A DNA stretch of 64,000 nt from Luteimonas vadosa (GCF_039543545.1 NZ_BAABJY010000002.1:1-64000); one strand, 5' to 3'; numbered from the stretch's first letter, positions 1-7,051 are shown. Program-made: numbers and translations. Notes: a model not told the origin generated them from the sequence alone.

Positions 1-115
1 TGCCACTGGCCGGGTCGTATGAGTCCACATGAAGCGTCAATTGCCTTTCAACGGGGCTGGGCGAAGTTGCGCAAGCAGAGAGGCATAGAAACAGAACAAG
101 CAAGATGCATCTCAT
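1..115 (-). CDS. Partial cassette gene: lipoprotein N-terminus
   Basis: Only the first 38 codons lie in the window; the rest runs off the left edge. The ATG is at 113-115, three bases from the core box of the neighbouring attC, which is typical of cassette genes. The translation starts with a hydrophobic signal segment ending in a lipobox (LSAC, lipidated Cys at residue 15), followed by a polar mature region. An outer-membrane or periplasmic lipoprotein is therefore inferred. The family cannot be named from this fragment. Confidence 0.6.
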   Translation of the reverse strand, partial: MRCILLVLFLCLSACATSPSPVERQLTLHVDSYDPASG

Positions 116-117
116 GG

Positions 118-234
118 GCCCTAACGCTAGAGTTAAGCCGACCCGCAGCGGGGCGGCGACTGAGCGCAATATAGCCGAAGGCGGGCGCTTAGGCGCCGCC
201 CTGATGCGGGTTCGGCTTGAACGAATTGTTAGGC
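118..234 (-). repeat. attC site (family A)
   Basis: Core boxes are CCCTAAC at 119-125 and GTTAGGC at 228-234. The arms (ACCCGCAGCGGGGCGG and its near complement) and the central segment AGCGCAATATAGCCG match the other family A sites. It is the attC of the cassette ORF at 229-564, whose stop codon lies in the core. Confidence 0.9.
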
Positions 235-564
235 GGCAGCCTGCTCAAGCAACACCGCCAGCCTACGAGCATCCTCACGCGAAAGAGTGATGGGAGTCAT
301 GCTGTAACTGGTGAAGGTCTTGCTGACGAGCTCAATCGCAACTGCGCAACTGGCCTTGGAGCCATCTAAGGCGTGGACGCGGATGGTGTTGCGTCCAAGA
401 GTGGAGTAATCCGGAGAGATTTCGCCAACGGTGCGCTTGACGCTGGCGCCAAAGAACGCAGCTTTGAGTCCGCCATGCTTAATTGCCCGAACGACGATCC
501 ATAGGAAGATCGTAGCGAACGCGCCAATGGCTATGAACGTAAAAACATCTTCCACGTCGCGCAC
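229..564 (-). CDS. Cassette-encoded small membrane-anchored protein
   Basis: This 111-residue protein has one N-terminal transmembrane segment (about residues 7-27), then a basic stretch and a soluble domain rich in beta-type sequence, ending in a short helix. The start is a GTG at 564 directly after AAGGG, 13 bases from the upstream cassette core. The stop TAA is part of the attC core box, so the attC supplies the end of the frame. No family recognised. A membrane-attached cytoplasmic domain is the most that can be inferred. Confidence 0.6.
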   Translation of the reverse strand: MRDVEDVFTFIAIGAFATIFLWIVVRAIKHGGLKAAFFGASVKRTVGEISPDYSTLGRNTIRVHALDGSKASCAVAIELVSKTFTSYSMTPITLSREDARRLAVLLEQAAA

Positions 565-577
565 CCCTTGTTCTGCC

Positions 578-637
578 GCCTAACGCCTGAATTAAGCCGA
601 CCCGCGAAGCGGGTTCGGCTTGAATGAATTGTTAGGC
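578..637 (-). repeat. attC site, short 60-bp form
   Basis: Core boxes GCCTAAC at 578-584 and GTTAGGC at 631-637 enclose only a short hairpin (CCCGC gaa GCGGG). The long central segment of the other attC sites is missing. It belongs to the cassette at 648-938. Confidence 0.85.
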
Positions 638-647
638 CACGTGGCCA

Positions 648-938
648 CTATTGGCACCACTGCCGCTCACAGGGGACGCCGTCACCATCTCCGTCCATTT
701 CCGTATTGGGGCAGTGCTGCAGAAAGTACGTCGCCTCTGTGCAGGATCGCATTTGGGAGCAATGGGTTCGACCGTCACACTTTGCCGGGGAAGAACCCAC
801 GGGCAAAGAGGGTGATGCCGGCGGGGAGGCCGACGCAAACGATTCCGCTGCAGCCGGTTGGGCGCGTGGACCCTTGAAGTGGTTGTAGCCGGACCAGACG
901 ACGGCGCCGAGGATGAGGACGATCAGCAGGTTCTTCAC
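648..938 (-). CDS. Cassette-encoded Excalibur-domain protein
   Basis: This 96-residue protein has an N-terminal signal anchor (about 3-19), a low-complexity Ala/Ser/Pro linker (about 26-50) and a C-terminal Excalibur-type domain with four to five cysteines and the calcium-loop motif DGDGDGVPCE. Excalibur domains are short extracellular calcium-binding modules; the ligand role here is inferred from the family. The start is GTG at 938, with GAGGAA about nine bases upstream. The protein is expected to face the periplasm, tethered to the inner membrane. Confidence 0.8.
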   Translation of the reverse strand: MKNLLIVLILGAVVWSGYNHFKGPRAQPAAAESFASASPPASPSLPVGSSPAKCDGRTHCSQMRSCTEATYFLQHCPNTEMDGDGDGVPCERQWCQ

Positions 939-961
939 GTTGCGGGTTCCTCACGCACGGG

Positions 962-1077
962 GCCTAACGCCTGAGTTAAGCCGACCCGCAGCGGGGCGGC
1001 GACTGAGCGCAATATAGCCGAAGGCAGGCGCTTAGGCGCCGCACCGATGTGGGTTCGGCTTGAACGAATTGTTAGGT
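962..1077 (-). repeat. attC site (family A)
   Basis: Core boxes are GCCTAAC at 962-968 and GTTAGGT at 1071-1077. The variant GTTAGGT matches the ACCTAAC core at 1616-1622 on the other side of the same cassette, which confirms the cassette unit. It is the attC of the DUF2726 cassette. Confidence 0.9.
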
Positions 1078-1596
1078 GCCAATCTTGACACCAACAGGCA
1101 CGGGCTCTACTGCCGCCAAGAACTGAGCCCGTACATCTTGGGGTGAATATGCGGCCTTAGCTGGAACCGTAAGAAGCGGCAAGTCAATGACCCGGCAAAC
1201 ATTGGCCAGAAGCTCGTCACGAGACTGCGCCTTGCGGCTACCGTGTGACTTGTCGTTGAGCTCAACGGCGCAGATCACCGAAAGATCCCCGGAGCGGCAG
1301 ATAACGAAGTCAAAGTGCTTGGCAGCTATGCGATTGAGTGCTCCTTGCCGGGCAGAGTTGCTCAAGCCAGGTTTGACCGCAGCGACATCTGCGACCCGGA
1401 CCTTGCCAAAGACTCGATGATCTGGCCCAACAGCCTGATCCAGCACGCCGAGGAAAGATCGCTCTGCGGCTGAAAAGAGCGGCTTGCCGCGCTGGTACGG
1501 GAAGTCGATGGAGCCGACGCGGCCAGATTTGCCTTTGAGCGCGCCCAAAACGACAAAGGCAGCGACTACGAGAAGGAGCAACCAGATCCATGACAT
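1072..1596 (-). CDS. Cassette-encoded DUF2726 membrane protein
   Basis: This 174-residue protein has an N-terminal transmembrane helix (about 3-20) and then a DUF2726 domain: LFSAAERSFLGVLDQA, VRVADV, KHFDFVICR, VELNDKSHGS, RDELL and DLPLL appear in the order seen in that family. The D-Q/E-x-K-like pattern suggests a restriction-endonuclease-like fold, but activity is unproven. I chose the ATG at 1596, which has AGGGGAG about eight bases upstream, rather than a GTG at 1617 inside the core box. The TAA stop is supplied by the attC core. DUF2726 genes are frequent in integron cassettes. Confidence 0.8.
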   Translation of the reverse strand: MSWIWLLLLVVAAFVVLGALKGKSGRVGSIDFPYQRGKPLFSAAERSFLGVLDQAVGPDHRVFGKVRVADVAAVKPGLSNSARQGALNRIAAKHFDFVICRSGDLSVICAVELNDKSHGSRKAQSRDELLANVCRVIDLPLLTVPAKAAYSPQDVRAQFLAAVEPVPVGVKIGT

Positions 1597-1615
1597 GCGA
1601 TGTGCTCCCCTTGGC

Positions 1616-1732
1616 ACCTAACGCCTGAGTTAAGCCGACCCACAGCAGGGCGGCGACCGGGTGCAAATATAGCCGAAGGCGCGCACCTGGGCGCCGCCCT
1701 GATGGGGGTTCGGCTTGAACGAATTGTTAGGC
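1616..1732 (-). repeat. attC site (family B)
   Basis: Core boxes are ACCTAAC at 1616-1622 and GTTAGGC at 1726-1732. Its arms (CCCACAGCAGGGCGGC / GCCGCCCTGATGGGGG) and centre (CGGGTGCAAATATAGCCG) define family B. It is the attC of the cassette ORF at 1727-2098. Confidence 0.9.
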
Positions 1733-2098
1733 GTCACCTGCACGACGGCTACGCCCGAATGCCAGAAGAACACACACTAGAGCAAGCCCGAAGCCACCGA
1801 TGACCAGAGTGTCATGTGCGTCAAGCCAGAGCAAAGTGACAACGCCCAGCGCTGTTGCAATGCAGCCGCCCCAAAAAACAGCAGCGGGCCTGCCGCGCAG
1901 GCGAACCACATTTACACCATGAGCAAAGAGGCCCGACAGCGCGACGAAGCCGCCGCCAACCGCTAACGAGGCAGCTGCCATTGCGCCGAGTCCGAGCCAA
2001 GACAGAACCTCGATGTAGAGCAAGAATGCGAGCAGCGGTACTAGAACCGCAAGGTACCCAATCGCTTCTCCAAACTTTCCGTTGAGGCTGACTTTCAT
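1727..2098 (-). CDS. Cassette-encoded four-helix membrane protein
   Basis: This 123-residue, strongly hydrophobic protein has about four predicted membrane helices (roughly 14-34, 37-57, 71-90 and 96-114) and a basic C-terminal tail. It has an ATG start at 2098, close to the core of the next attC. The stop TAA is the one inside this cassette's attC core. No family recognised and no catalytic motif visible. It is probably an inner-membrane protein. Confidence 0.6.
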   Translation of the reverse strand: MKVSLNGKFGEAIGYLAVLVPLLAFLLYIEVLSWLGLGAMAAASLAVGGGFVALSGLFAHGVNVVRLRGRPAAVFWGGCIATALGVVTLLWLDAHDTLVIGGFGLALVCVLLAFGRSRRAGDA

Positions 2099-2103
2099 GT
2101 GAC

Positions 2104-2219
2104 GCCTAACGCCTGAGTTAAGCCGACCCGCAGCGGGGCGGCGACTGAGCGCAATATAGCCGAAGGCGGGCGCTTAGGCGCCGCCCTGATGCGGGTTCGG
2201 CTTGAACGAATTGTTAGGC
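2104..2219 (-). repeat. attC site (family A)
   Basis: Core boxes are GCCTAAC at 2104-2110 and GTTAGGC at 2213-2219, with family A arms and centre. It is the attC of the ORF at 2223-2486. Confidence 0.9.
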
Positions 2220-2222
2220 CTC

Positions 2223-2486
2223 TCAATCTGCACGATTGACGTCCGAAAGCTCATTGCGCCGGTTGAGGAATGCCAGCGCGAGACTCAAGAGTGAGAACAG
2301 CAGGCCGATTGCTACAAGTGCCCAAGCTACGTACCAAGGCCAGACAGAGCCAGGCATGAGTAGCGTGGCGATCCAGGCCAGCCCAAACCAGATGACAGCC
2401 TTAATCACAGTCTTTACTAAAACCCGCAGCGACAATGCTCCGAGCAAGTCTGATGCTGTCTGTGTGTCTTGCGATTGATCGCTCAT
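2223..2486 (-). CDS. Cassette-encoded two-helix membrane protein
   Basis: This 87-residue protein has a polar N-terminus (about 1-20), two membrane helices (about 28-45 and 50-73) separated by a Trp/Pro-rich turn, and a charged C-terminus. It has an ATG at 2486. It uses its own stop codon four bases before the attC core. No family recognised. Both termini are predicted to be cytoplasmic, from the distribution of charge. Confidence 0.55.
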   Translation of the reverse strand: MSDQSQDTQTASDLLGALSLRVLVKTVIKAVIWFGLAWIATLLMPGSVWPWYVAWALVAIGLLFSLLSLALAFLNRRNELSDVNRAD

Positions 2487-2491
2487 GAGAG

Positions 2492-2608
2492 GCCTAACGC
2501 CTGAGTTAAGCCGACCCGCAGCAGGGCGGCGACCGAGTGCAAATATAGCCGAAGGCGCGCACTTGGGCGCCGCCCTGATGTGGGTTCGGCTTGAACGAAT
2601 TGTTAGAG
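2492..2608 (-). repeat. attC site (family B)
   Basis: Core boxes are GCCTAAC at 2492-2498 and GTTAGAG at 2602-2608. The variant GTTAGAG is mirrored by CTCTAAC at 2877-2883, the other end of this cassette. It is the attC of the ORF at 2619-2861. Confidence 0.9.
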
Positions 2609-2618
2609 GGCGAACCCA

Positions 2619-2861
2619 TCAGTTGAACTTCCTAGTATCAGCAACAGGGAACTCATACATGTACTCCGCCGCTCCGCCGAACTTATGCAAATGTTGCGGG
2701 TCGAGTGCAGCGATTGCTGCGGGAGTCTCATTGCCTCCGTCAGTTGACTCCCACTCGAAGACAAGATGCGGGACGTCATTGATAAAAATTAGGTCTGTTA
2801 TGAAGTGGCCAAGAACCTGACCATTACGCTCTAGCAAGTGCCAGCACTTGTGAACATCCAT
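2619..2861 (-). CDS. Cassette-encoded small soluble protein
   Basis: This protein of about 80 residues has no signal or membrane segment and many aromatic and acidic residues (for example LVFEWE, YMYEFPV). The open frame extends upstream through the neighbouring attC, but that part translates the repeat. The ATG at 2859-2861 is the likely start because it lies just inside the cassette. The composition resembles small beta-sheet proteins. No family recognised and no context to suggest a role. Confidence 0.5.
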   Translation of the reverse strand: MDVHKCWHLLERNGQVLGHFITDLIFINDVPHLVFEWESTDGGNETPAAIAALDPQHLHKFGGAAEYMYEFPVADTRKFN

Positions 2862-2876
2862 GATGTATCCCGAGCC

Positions 2877-2991
2877 CTCTAACGCCGGAGCTAACCGGAC
2901 CCGCCGTGGGCCCGTTCCGAGCCGATCATAGCCGCAACCCCAGGCGAAGGGGCAGCCGCGATGCGGGTTCCGGTTGAGCGACTTGTTATGG
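2877..2991 (-). repeat. attC site, divergent
   Basis: Core boxes are CTCTAAC at 2877-2883 and GTTATGG at 2985-2991. The arms differ from families A and B (CCGGACCCGC... and GCGGGTTCCGGTTGAGCGACTT), but the layout and length of about 115 bp are kept. It is the attC of the ORF-less cassette at 2992-3227, whose far end carries the matching GCATAAC core. Confidence 0.75.
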
Positions 2992-3227
2992 TGCAGCGGC
3001 CGGTCCACTCACGGCCTTGGAAGCATCAGCTCGGGTACGCGATCCGCCAGAGGTCCAGAAGCGGTTGCGAGGGTCCAGAAAAGCGGTGAACCCGCCGCCG
3101 CAAAGGCGGCTTTGCGGCGACGTGTCGCGCCGCTTTTCTAGCATTTTTCAGAGCAGAGCGGCAGTCGGTAAGCGGCGCCCTGTGCTGTCAGGCTTTTCCT
3201 AGGCAAGGAAGATCGTTCCCGCCTGCA
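2992..3227 (-). other. ORF-less cassette with nested hairpin
   Basis: No - strand ORF of normal cassette type fits here. A 61-codon + strand frame (3017-3202) is opposite to every neighbour and unconvincing. The body contains a perfect 10-bp inverted repeat (CGCCGCAAAG 3096-3105, GCGG loop, CTTTGCGGCG 3110-3119) nested inside a second one (GAAAAGCGG 3078-3086 and CCGCTTTTC 3130-3138). There is also a local near-repeat of GGTCCAGAA...GCGG at about 3051-3086. The cassette could carry a structured RNA or a regulatory/folding element; function unknown. Confidence 0.55.
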
Positions 3228-3344
3228 GCATAACGCCTGAGTTAAGCCGACCCACAGCAGGGCGGCGACCGGGTGCAAATATAGCCGAAGGCGCGCACCT
3301 GGGCGCCGCCCTGATGGGGGTTCGGCTTGAACGAATTGTTAGGC
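3228..3344 (-). repeat. attC site (family B)
   Basis: Core boxes are GCATAAC at 3228-3234 and GTTAGGC at 3338-3344, with family B arms and centre. The unusual GCATAAC box derives from the start of the ORF-less cassette. It is the attC of the TPR cassette at 3339-3707. Confidence 0.9.
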
Positions 3345-3707
3345 GCCACGCTCACGCGCCATCTCAATTAGCGATTTCCCGCTGTCACGAAGCCTTGGTG
3401 AGATCTGTGTAACCCGCTCCGCAATTGCTAATGCCTCGTCTGGGCGGTCGAGCTCAAGTAGAGCTACTGCTTGGAACACTAGAGCGTCAGCGTTGTTCGG
3501 AAGTTCTTTCAGGCGACTAGTGGCGAATTGGTAGAGCTCTTGAATTTGGTTCTTGTCGAACATCGAGGCCATGACGTCCTCGGGAGAGGGCTTGTCACGC
3601 TCTTTGATGCGGGAATAGTTGCAGTACCCGGCGGCTAGCAGCAGCAGAAATAGAAGACCCGTCAGCACCCACAGGTGTGTCTGTATTGCATGGATCTCAG
3701 AAACCAT
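3339..3707 (-). CDS. Cassette-encoded membrane-anchored TPR protein
   Basis: This 122-residue protein has one N-terminal membrane helix (about 11-30), a charged linker and a tetratricopeptide-like region (about 53-115) with the pattern AL.FQAVALLELDRPDEALAIAERV. TPR units mediate protein-protein contacts; the partner is unknown. It has an ATG at 3707. The TAA stop lies in the attC core box. It is similar in plan to other cassette proteins here: one anchor plus one small domain. Confidence 0.65.
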   Translation of the reverse strand: MVSEIHAIQTHLWVLTGLLFLLLLAAGYCNYSRIKERDKPSPEDVMASMFDKNQIQELYQFATSRLKELPNNADALVFQAVALLELDRPDEALAIAERVTQISPRLRDSGKSLIEMARERGA

Positions 3708-3723
3708 CGGACCGTCCTGTGGC

Positions 3724-3839
3724 GCCTAACGCCTGAGTTAAGCCGACCCGCAGCGGGGCGGCGACTGAGCGCAATATAGTCGAAGGCGGGCGCTTAGGCG
3801 CCGCACCGATGCGGGTTCGGCTTGAACGAATTGTTAGGC
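3724..3839 (-). repeat. attC site (family A)
   Basis: Core boxes are GCCTAAC at 3724-3730 and GTTAGGC at 3833-3839. Family A arms, with one change in the centre (ATATAGTCG instead of ATATAGCCG). It is the attC of the FRG cassette. Confidence 0.9.
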
Positions 3840-3845
3840 CGCGAA

Positions 3846-4634
3846 TCAGTACCCTTTGATCTGCAGAGCCGCATTGCAGTGAGCTCCCGCGCCGAAGAGA
3901 TCAGGAAAAAGTGACAGATGATTAATGTTCATGCGGTTCAGGGTCCGCAGGCATTGTGGTCTGTCTGCGGTCGGGATCGAAATCTTTACCAGGCATGCTT
4001 CTCCTGAGGTTGAGGTGAAGTTGCTGGTTACCCATTTGTCAACTGTGATCTGTAAAGGTGTTTTCGTGAATAAGCCGCCTTGAGCAACGAGGCGAGCGTT
4101 CTCGTCCTGGCTTGGCCGTATGTATTCGAGGATAGGCGGATCATCTCCGGTGTGAGAAGCCTTGATACGCCGGTTAATTTTGGTAATCTCACCACCGCCA
4201 AGTGCCCAAACAGCCCGTTCACCGGAAGCCGGAGATGTATCTTTGTGGAATGCGAAGTACAGCGCAACGAAAGGTGACTCTGTCCAGTCGAGAAGAGGGG
4301 TGGCCATTCCGTTGTGCTGCGCAATAGCCCACCATTCGTTTTCGCTTTCGATCTTCTGTGGATTGCTTCCGCGCCGCCCACGACTGGCCAGTTTGAACTT
4401 GCCAAAGTGGCGTCGCACTAACGCCGGCCTGCCAGAGACCGGCGTGCCGCGAAGAGCGCGATCCAAGCTTGTCTCAAGCGGCCAGATGGCATCTCTCTGG
4501 CCTCGCCAAACATAGTTTGGAAAATCCAAAAACTCCTGTCGGATGTAATCGTGGAAGTATTTCCACGAACTAAGGCGGATATGCATGAATCCATCCGCGT
4601 AGCTAACTTGCTTCCATCTCGGGGTCTTTGCCAT
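3846..4634 (-). CDS. Cassette-encoded FRG-domain protein
   Basis: This 262-residue soluble protein is the largest cassette product here. FRG-domain motifs appear in order: YVWRGQRDAIWPLETSLDR (about 41-59), AIAQHNGMATPLLDWTESPF with ALYFAF (about 104-129), ENARLVAQGGLFT (about 179-191) and a C-terminal NHLSLFPDLFGAGAHCN. FRG proteins are widespread, are often found in accessory and defence-linked DNA, and have been proposed to resemble ADP-ribosyltransferase folds; the activity is not established. It has an ATG at 4634 and its own stop seven bases before the attC core. A defence or toxin-like role is inference. Confidence 0.85.
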   Translation of the reverse strand: MAKTPRWKQVSYADGFMHIRLSSWKYFHDYIRQEFLDFPNYVWRGQRDAIWPLETSLDRALRGTPVSGRPALVRRHFGKFKLASRGRRGSNPQKIESENEWWAIAQHNGMATPLLDWTESPFVALYFAFHKDTSPASGERAVWALGGGEITKINRRIKASHTGDDPPILEYIRPSQDENARLVAQGGLFTKTPLQITVDKWVTSNFTSTSGEACLVKISIPTADRPQCLRTLNRMNINHLSLFPDLFGAGAHCNAALQIKGY

Positions 4635-4659
4635 GGCGCACCTGTAACCTCGACTAGCG

Positions 4660-4776
4660 GCCTAACGCCTGAGTTAAGCCGACCCACAGCAGGGCGGCGA
4701 CCGGGTGCAAATATAGCCGAAGGCGCGCACCTGGGCGCCGCCCTGATGGGGGTTCGGCTTGAACGAATTGTTAGGC
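4660..4776 (-). repeat. attC site (family B)
   Basis: Core boxes are GCCTAAC at 4660-4666 and GTTAGGC at 4770-4776, with family B arms and centre. It is the attC of the ORF at 4771-5232. Confidence 0.9.
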
Positions 4777-5232
4777 TGCGTGACGCTGCAGCGGTGGGAA
4801 AAAGAGGAGAAGAAGGCCATACAGTACATGCGCCCCTATTAAAAGGAGAGATGCTGTCAGGCCAAAAATGATGGCGACAAGAGCAGAGGCGACTACGCCA
4901 ACTAGGACAGTCGAGCCCACGTGGGGCCTTAGCAGCAGTAGAGACGCGAGCATAATGGGTAGCACGAGGTGCAAGTTTGACTTGACGATTGCCACCAGGG
5001 TATGTGGCGGTATAGGTCGTGGCTGCGGGTCTAGTGTTTGATGAAATGCCGCAATCTCTTCCGGAGATGCAGACGGATTGCGCTCAACATAGGCAGGCAT
5101 CTCACTCTCGATGCGATGAGCAAGGTCCGGATCTTCCCAGTAGCCAGAGAACGCACCGAACAGTGTGCACAAAGTTAGCGCTAGCAACAGCGCTGCAAGT
5201 GCTCTAAGGATTTCAATTCGGTGACGCTTCAT
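4771..5232 (-). CDS. Cassette-encoded polytopic membrane protein
   Basis: This protein of about 153 residues has an N-terminal helix (about 10-28), a periplasmic-type polar loop of some 50 residues with several Pro and acidic residues, and then three closely spaced helices (about 84-102, 105-125 and 127-145). The frame is open upstream through the next attC, but that stretch is translated repeat. The ATG at 5230-5232 is the natural start. The stop TAA is inside the attC core. No family recognised. Confidence 0.55.
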   Translation of the reverse strand: MKRHRIEILRALAALLLALTLCTLFGAFSGYWEDPDLAHRIESEMPAYVERNPSASPEEIAAFHQTLDPQPRPIPPHTLVAIVKSNLHLVLPIMLASLLLLRPHVGSTVLVGVVASALVAIIFGLTASLLLIGAHVLYGLLLLFFPPLQRHAA

Positions 5233-5237
5233 CAGCA

Positions 5238-5352
5238 GCCTAACGCCTGAGTTAAGCCGACCCGCAGCGGGGCGGCGACTGAGCGCAATATAGCCGAAGG
5301 CAGCGCTTAGGCGCCGCACCGATGTGGGTTCGGCTTGAACGAATTGTTAGGC
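5238..5352 (-). repeat. attC site (family A)
   Basis: Core boxes are GCCTAAC at 5238-5244 and GTTAGGC at 5346-5352. Family A, with a one-base contraction in the centre (AAGGCAGCGCTT). It is the attC of the ORF at 5347-5706. Confidence 0.9.
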
Positions 5353-5706
5353 CTCTCCACGCGGGAGGCCAGCGGCGACAAGCTTTAGCCGAACCATAGC
5401 CTCTTCGGGGCCAAAACGACCCGCCTTACCGTAACTACCCTTAGCAGCGTTGGTGTCAGAGCAGACATGGGCCAAGACGGTATTGGCCAATTCTTGGTGT
5501 GGTGCGATGCGCGCCGCGAACTTGTCCAGGACCGCTTGACCAGTAGGGTCAGACTCATGGCCGTCCAAGGCATACGCCCAATAGAAGTTGTCGTATGCCG
5601 CGCAGAAGTCCCAGAACCCCAAGTGCCCGTCAGCGCACTGCGATAGCAACCTATCGTGGTGATCGAGGGCAGCGACTAGCTCTGACTCTGAAGGGAAGGT
5701 AGCCAT
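5347..5706 (-). CDS. Cassette-encoded soluble alpha-helical protein
   Basis: This protein of about 119 residues has no signal or membrane segment and is rich in helix formers, with an aromatic cluster (FWDFCAAYDNFYWAYALDG) near the N-terminus. I chose the ATG at 5704-5706, just inside the cassette; the longer frame would translate the neighbouring attC. The stop is supplied by the attC core. The size and helical character would suit a small immunity- or antitoxin-like protein, but nothing in the sequence proves this. No family recognised. Confidence 0.55.
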   Translation of the reverse strand: MATFPSESELVAALDHHDRLLSQCADGHLGFWDFCAAYDNFYWAYALDGHESDPTGQAVLDKFAARIAPHQELANTVLAHVCSDTNAAKGSYGKAGRFGPEEAMVRLKLVAAGLPRGEA

Positions 5707-5718
5707 GTGCTCTGAGAG

Positions 5719-5834
5719 GCCTAACGCCTGAGTTAAGCCGACCCGCAGCGGGGCGGCGACTGAGCGCAATATAGCCGAAGGCGGGCGCTTAGGCGCCGCA
5801 CCGATGCGGGTTCGGTTTGAACGAATTGTTAGCG
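5719..5834 (-). repeat. attC site (family A)
   Basis: Core boxes are GCCTAAC at 5719-5725 and GTTAGCG at 5828-5834. The GTTAGCG variant is matched by CGCTAAC at 6205-6211, the other end of the same cassette. It is the attC of the ORF at 5829-6200. Confidence 0.9.
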
Positions 5835-6200
5835 CCCAAGTTGACGCCGCTCAAGGAAATAAGCGCCAAGCCCGGCCAAGAATGCTGCACCCACAAGCCA
5901 TGCCGCAGCAGTAAGCAGCGGAATGGAAATTCGAACGCCGAGGATGAGGAAAGCCAGACAGACCGCAGTGCCGAGAAAGCCAACCAACGCTCCATGCCCT
6001 TGGGCGTTGGATTGGACCCAGCGAGCAGCAAAGGCGCCAGAAGCGAATGGAACGAGCAGAACAAGGCCAACAGAGAGAAGCCAAAGCGGGGAATACGGCT
6101 CATGCGGAAATAGTGAGCCAAGAAGCAGACAGGCGCCGTAGCCGATGACGTAGGCGATTGTGCCGAGAGAGATTGCTTTGAAGTCGCTAGGCAATGTCAT
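5829..6200 (-). CDS. Cassette-encoded four-helix membrane protein
   Basis: This 123-residue hydrophobic protein has about four membrane helices (roughly 10-30, 38-58, 70-88 and 92-114) and short loops. Its basic C-terminus (ERRQLGR) suggests cytoplasmic ends. It has an ATG at 6200. The stop codon comes from the attC core. Its general plan is like the product at 1727-2098, but I see no convincing sequence similarity between them. No family recognised. Confidence 0.55.
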   Translation of the reverse strand: MTLPSDFKAISLGTIAYVIGYGACLLLGSLFPHEPYSPLWLLSVGLVLLVPFASGAFAARWVQSNAQGHGALVGFLGTAVCLAFLILGVRISIPLLTAAAWLVGAAFLAGLGAYFLERRQLGR

Positions 6201-6203
6201 TGG

Positions 6204-6321
6204 GCGCTAACGCCTGAATTAAGCCGACCCGCCCTGGGGCCGTGTCCGAAGCCGATGATAGCCAAATCTATCCGAGAAGCCGAAGCCGCGAAGCGGGTTC
6301 GGCTTGAATGAATTGTTAGGC
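6204..6321 (-). repeat. attC site, divergent
   Basis: Core boxes are CGCTAAC at 6205-6211 and GTTAGGC at 6315-6321. The arms (GACCCGCCCTGGGGCCG ... CCGCGAAGCGGGTTCGG) and centre (GATGATAGCCAAATC) differ from families A and B. It is the attC of the ORF at 6316-6570. Confidence 0.8.
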
Positions 6322-6570
6322 GCGCCCAGCCGATCCACGCCGAACTCCAGCCAAACCGACGCAAACAAAAATAAGGCTAAGCAAGATGAGCCCGGCGTAT
6401 ATGAAGCCGGCCTCAAAGCCGAAGAATGTCATGCCGAATTTGCGCCAAGAGAAGTACAAGAAGCCGGCTTGCCACGACTGAAATAGCCCCAATGAGAACG
6501 CTACAAGACCGAACGCCCCAGCGAGCAAAAAGGTCCAGTCAAAGAAAGCGCTTCTTGTCTCCGTAGCCAT
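6316..6570 (-). CDS. Cassette-encoded two-helix membrane protein
   Basis: This protein of about 84 residues has two membrane helices (about 11-31 and 52-74) linked by an aromatic-rich segment (FLYFSWRKFGMTFFGFEAG), and a basic C-terminus. The ATG at 6568-6570 is just inside the cassette; the longer open frame is translated attC. The stop codon is in the attC core. No family recognised. Confidence 0.55.
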   Translation of the reverse strand: MATETRSAFFDWTFLLAGAFGLVAFSLGLFQSWQAGFLYFSWRKFGMTFFGFEAGFIYAGLILLSLIFVCVGLAGVRRGSAGRA

Positions 6571-6576
6571 CGTTGC

Positions 6577-6693
6577 GCCTAACGCCTGAGTTAAGCCGAC
6601 CCACATCAGGGTGGCGACCGGGTGCAAATATAGCCGAAGGCGCGCACCTGGGCGCCGCCCTGATGGGGGTTCGGCTTGAACGAATTGTTAGGC
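6577..6693 (-). repeat. attC site (family B)
   Basis: Core boxes are GCCTAAC at 6577-6583 and GTTAGGC at 6687-6693. Family B, with changes in the left arm (CCCACATCAGGGTGGC). It is the attC of the lipoprotein cassette at 6695-7051. Confidence 0.9.
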
Positions 6694-6694
6694 C

Positions 6695-7051
6695 TTACTG
6701 GCCGGGTGTTTCAATTTGAATCGAAGGATTACGCGCCGCTAACTCAATGATCTCATTGGCGCTCAAGCCTGCGACCTTGTCTTTGATTCTACCTATCGAC
6801 GGAGACTGAAGCTCCGGGTTGTCCACCACTTCACGGGCACTTTCCACTCCTTCCATGTTCAGCATCAGCACCGCAAGAGCGAGTCTTTGCTGATCAGCCT
6901 CAGATCGTTCGCTCATCATTGCTTTGTAGGACGCTTCGGCGGAGTCGGTACTAGTTGCGTCGATACGAAGAACATCCTGTGTTGCAGGGGCAGTGGCGCA
7001 GGCGACTGCGAAGAAGGAAGAAAGCATTACGATTGTGAAGGCTTTCAACAT
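6695..7051 (-). CDS. Cassette-encoded lipoprotein
   Basis: This 118-residue protein has a signal peptide ending in the lipobox AVAC (lipidated Cys18). The mature part is helical, contains YKAMMSERSEADQQRLALAVLML and ends with ELAARNPSIQIETPGQ. This resembles small DUF6694-type lipoproteins that turn up in mobile contexts, though I cannot confirm the assignment by eye. It has an ATG at 7051 with GGAGAG about eight bases upstream, and it uses its own stop codon just before the core. Envelope location is well supported; function unknown. Confidence 0.7.
   Translation of the reverse strand: MLKAFTIVMLSSFFAVACATAPATQDVLRIDATSTDSAEASYKAMMSERSEADQQRLALAVLMLNMEGVESAREVVDNPELQSPSIGRIKDKVAGLSANEIIELAARNPSIQIETPGQ

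Noticed and set aside
3017..3202. 61-codon + strand ORF in the ORF-less cassette
   Set aside because: Opposite to all neighbours, Arg-rich, and created by the hairpin-forming GC-rich repeats.
4633..5319. Cassette ORFs extended through neighbouring attC repeats (for example to 5319, 5769, 6627, 8235)
   Set aside because: The extra N-terminal residues are translations of the repeat and recur in several ORFs; cassette-internal ATGs are the natural starts.
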